Of a DNA stretch of 56,916 nt, positions 55,947 through 56,916 are shown piece after piece. The notes beneath the pieces were generated by a model that was not told where the DNA came from, did no database searches, and saw only the letters and a program-made list of their open reading frames with translations. Within the stretch, counting starts at the first letter, position 1. Each line of letters begins with the position of its first letter. This DNA comes from a virus: the IMG/VR virus record IMGVR_UViG_3300006754_000019, positions 1 through 56,916 of that record; one strand, 5' to 3'. A program made the position numbers and the translations under genes.

Positions 55947-56916
55947 TTAAAATTTATAAAATTTACCTTCAAATGCTTTTGCATCACCCTTCTCTGAAAC
56001 CGTGTGACCAGTATTTCCGCTATCTGTGAATATAGCACCATTACCTGTTGGATTATCAGCTATTGCATTGCCATTTTCTGAAACCGTGTGACCAGTATTT
56101 CCTGAATCTGTAAATGTAGCACCACTACCAGTTGTTCCTGTCTTACTTTCATCTCCATGTATGAGAAGGAGGGTGTTAGAATCACTTGTATAGCGTTCTG
56201 TTGGTGGTGTAAAATCACTTGTCCACCTTGCTGTGTCGGAAATACGAAACTCATCTATAAGCCCTGTATAATCAAAACCTAGAGAATCAAGTGTTCCTAT
56301 CTGCTGAGCAGCAACGGCATCTCCTAGACTTCCATTTATAACATTTGGGGTTCCCTCTTCTGTGCCATCTACAAATAACCTCATAGTGTTTCCGTCTCTG
56401 ACCATAGCTACATGATGCCACACACCATCATTAACTGATGTGGTACTTGTAACCGATTCATCAATCCCACTTGTCGTAGGGTATACTCTAAGGTTTAATT
56501 TGTTTGCGGTAGAATTATTAATGGCTAAACCCATTAAGCCACTCCCAGCGGAAGTTGCCATTCCGTTATAAAAAAGGTATAGATTCCCTGTGTCCGTTGT
56601 TTTTATCCATGCTTCTACGGTAAAGTCATTAGTACCATAATTAAAATCTGAATGTGCAGGAACAGTTAAAAAATCATTTGTACCATCAAAGCTATAAACA
56701 ATGCTATTATCATCGTCAGCAAAAGGAGACTTACTTTCATTTCCATGTATGAGAAGGAGGGTGTTAGAATCACTTGTATGGCGTTCTGTTGGTACTGTAA
56801 TCGTATCAGTTGTTCCTACCACAGGAGAAGCACTAAAAGAATTTGTATTAGTTATTCGGACTTCAGTCATTTTGCCATCAAAAGGATTAGATGACCCATC
56901 GCCTCTTACTCCAAGA
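55947..56916 (-). CDS. LamG-domain appendage protein, 5' end beyond window
   Basis: An ATG at 56870 exists, but the frame stays open to the right edge, so the start is outside. About 307 residues are visible. A LamG/concanavalin-like domain: YSFDGTNDFLTVPAHSDFNYG, DFTVEAWIKTTD, GVWHHVAMVRDG, MRLFVDGTEEG and GLIDEFRISDTARW. It is framed by two copies of a TERYTSDSNTLLLIHG-like unit, followed by two FTDSGNTGHTVSE units. Known: such domains bind glycans or surface polymers in tail appendages. Confidence 0.75.
   Translation of the reverse strand, partial: LGVRGDGSSNPFDGKMTEVRITNTNSFSASPVVGTTDTITVPTERHTSDSNTLLLIHGNESKSPFADDDNSIVYSFDGTNDFLTVPAHSDFNYGTNDFTVEAWIKTTDTGNLYLFYNGMATSAGSGLMGLAINNSTANKLNLRVYPTTSGIDESVTSTTSVNDGVWHHVAMVRDGNTMRLFVDGTEEGTPNVINGSLGDAVAAQQIGTLDSLGFDYTGLIDEFRISDTARWTSDFTPPTERYTSDSNTLLLIHGDESKTGTTGSGATFTDSGNTGHTVSENGNAIADNPTGNGAIFTDSGNTGHTVSEKGDAKAFEGKFYKF
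56146..56205 (-). repeat. 60-base direct repeat, copy 1
   Basis: 58 of 60 bases match 56734-56793. It encodes the repeated TSDSNTLLLIHG segment of the LamG protein. A site for recombination between copies. Confidence 0.9.
56734..56793 (-). repeat. 60-base direct repeat, copy 2
   Basis: Second copy of the repeat at 56146-56205; the two differ at two bases. The LamG domain lies between the copies. Confidence 0.9.

Overview
This window is most of the genome of a tailed double-stranded DNA phage (Caudoviricetes) with a long, probably non-contractile tail. The evidence is a complete large and small terminase, DUF1073-type portal, MuF head-morphogenesis protein, DUF2213 protease, HK97-fold capsid protein and a lambda-type tail module: tube, G/GT-like chaperones with a slippery site, an 851-residue tape measure, minor tail proteins and an NlpC/P60 protein cut by the left edge. 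The DNA is AT-rich by eye, uses the standard code, and has very strong AGGAGG-type ribosome sites with many ATGA and TAATG stop/start overlaps. I see no integrase, repressor, rRNA or CRISPR array, so a virulent lifestyle is the simplest reading. The host cannot be named.

Layout. Positions 1-26714 are on the minus strand and read right to left: terminase, portal, MuF fusion, protease/scaffold, cement, capsid, an enzyme cassette (about 6462-13986), connectors, tube, chaperones, tape measure, tail tip. Positions 26715-27480 are a 766-base divergent non-coding region with hairpins. Positions 27481-54673 are on the plus strand: first a run of small, often zinc-binding accessory genes separated by repeated hairpins, then replication and recombination. 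That part holds a sigma-like protein, UvsW-like helicase, primase, wHTH initiator, DnaB-like helicase, sliding clamp, family A polymerase in two pieces, clamp loader, UvsY-like protein, gp32-like SSB, RecA, RuvC-like resolvase and a fragmented Rad50/Mre11. Positions 54634-56916 return to the minus strand and end in a LamG-domain appendage protein cut by the right edge. If the genome is circular or permuted, the missing piece should hold the central tail-tip protein and the lysis genes, neither of which I can identify here.

Two accessory modules stand out. (1) Inside the late structural operon, between connector and capsid genes, lie a sulfotransferase, a methyltransferase-glycosyltransferase fusion, an SDR, both halves of a minimal transketolase-like enzyme, a second glycosyltransferase, a METTL24-like methyltransferase, an MDR dehydrogenase and an MptE-like protein. 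Together they look like a system for making and attaching a methylated, possibly sulfated glycan, with virion proteins as the obvious target. (2) Inside the replication operon, two Mom-like acyltransferases bracket a glycosyltransferase-like protein and a second sulfotransferase. This is a candidate DNA-hypermodification module. A tRNA-Gly(UCC)-like sequence is embedded in the 3' end of the first Mom-like gene.

Regulatory features read directly from the sequence include an A AAA AAC frameshift heptamer at the end of the tail chaperone gene, and two long promoter-like motifs with identical internal spacing. There is also an interleaved double inverted repeat ending in a T-run after a seven-codon leader ORF, and a family of intercistronic hairpins with compensatory changes. 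All functional names rest on recognising motifs by eye; no database search was run.
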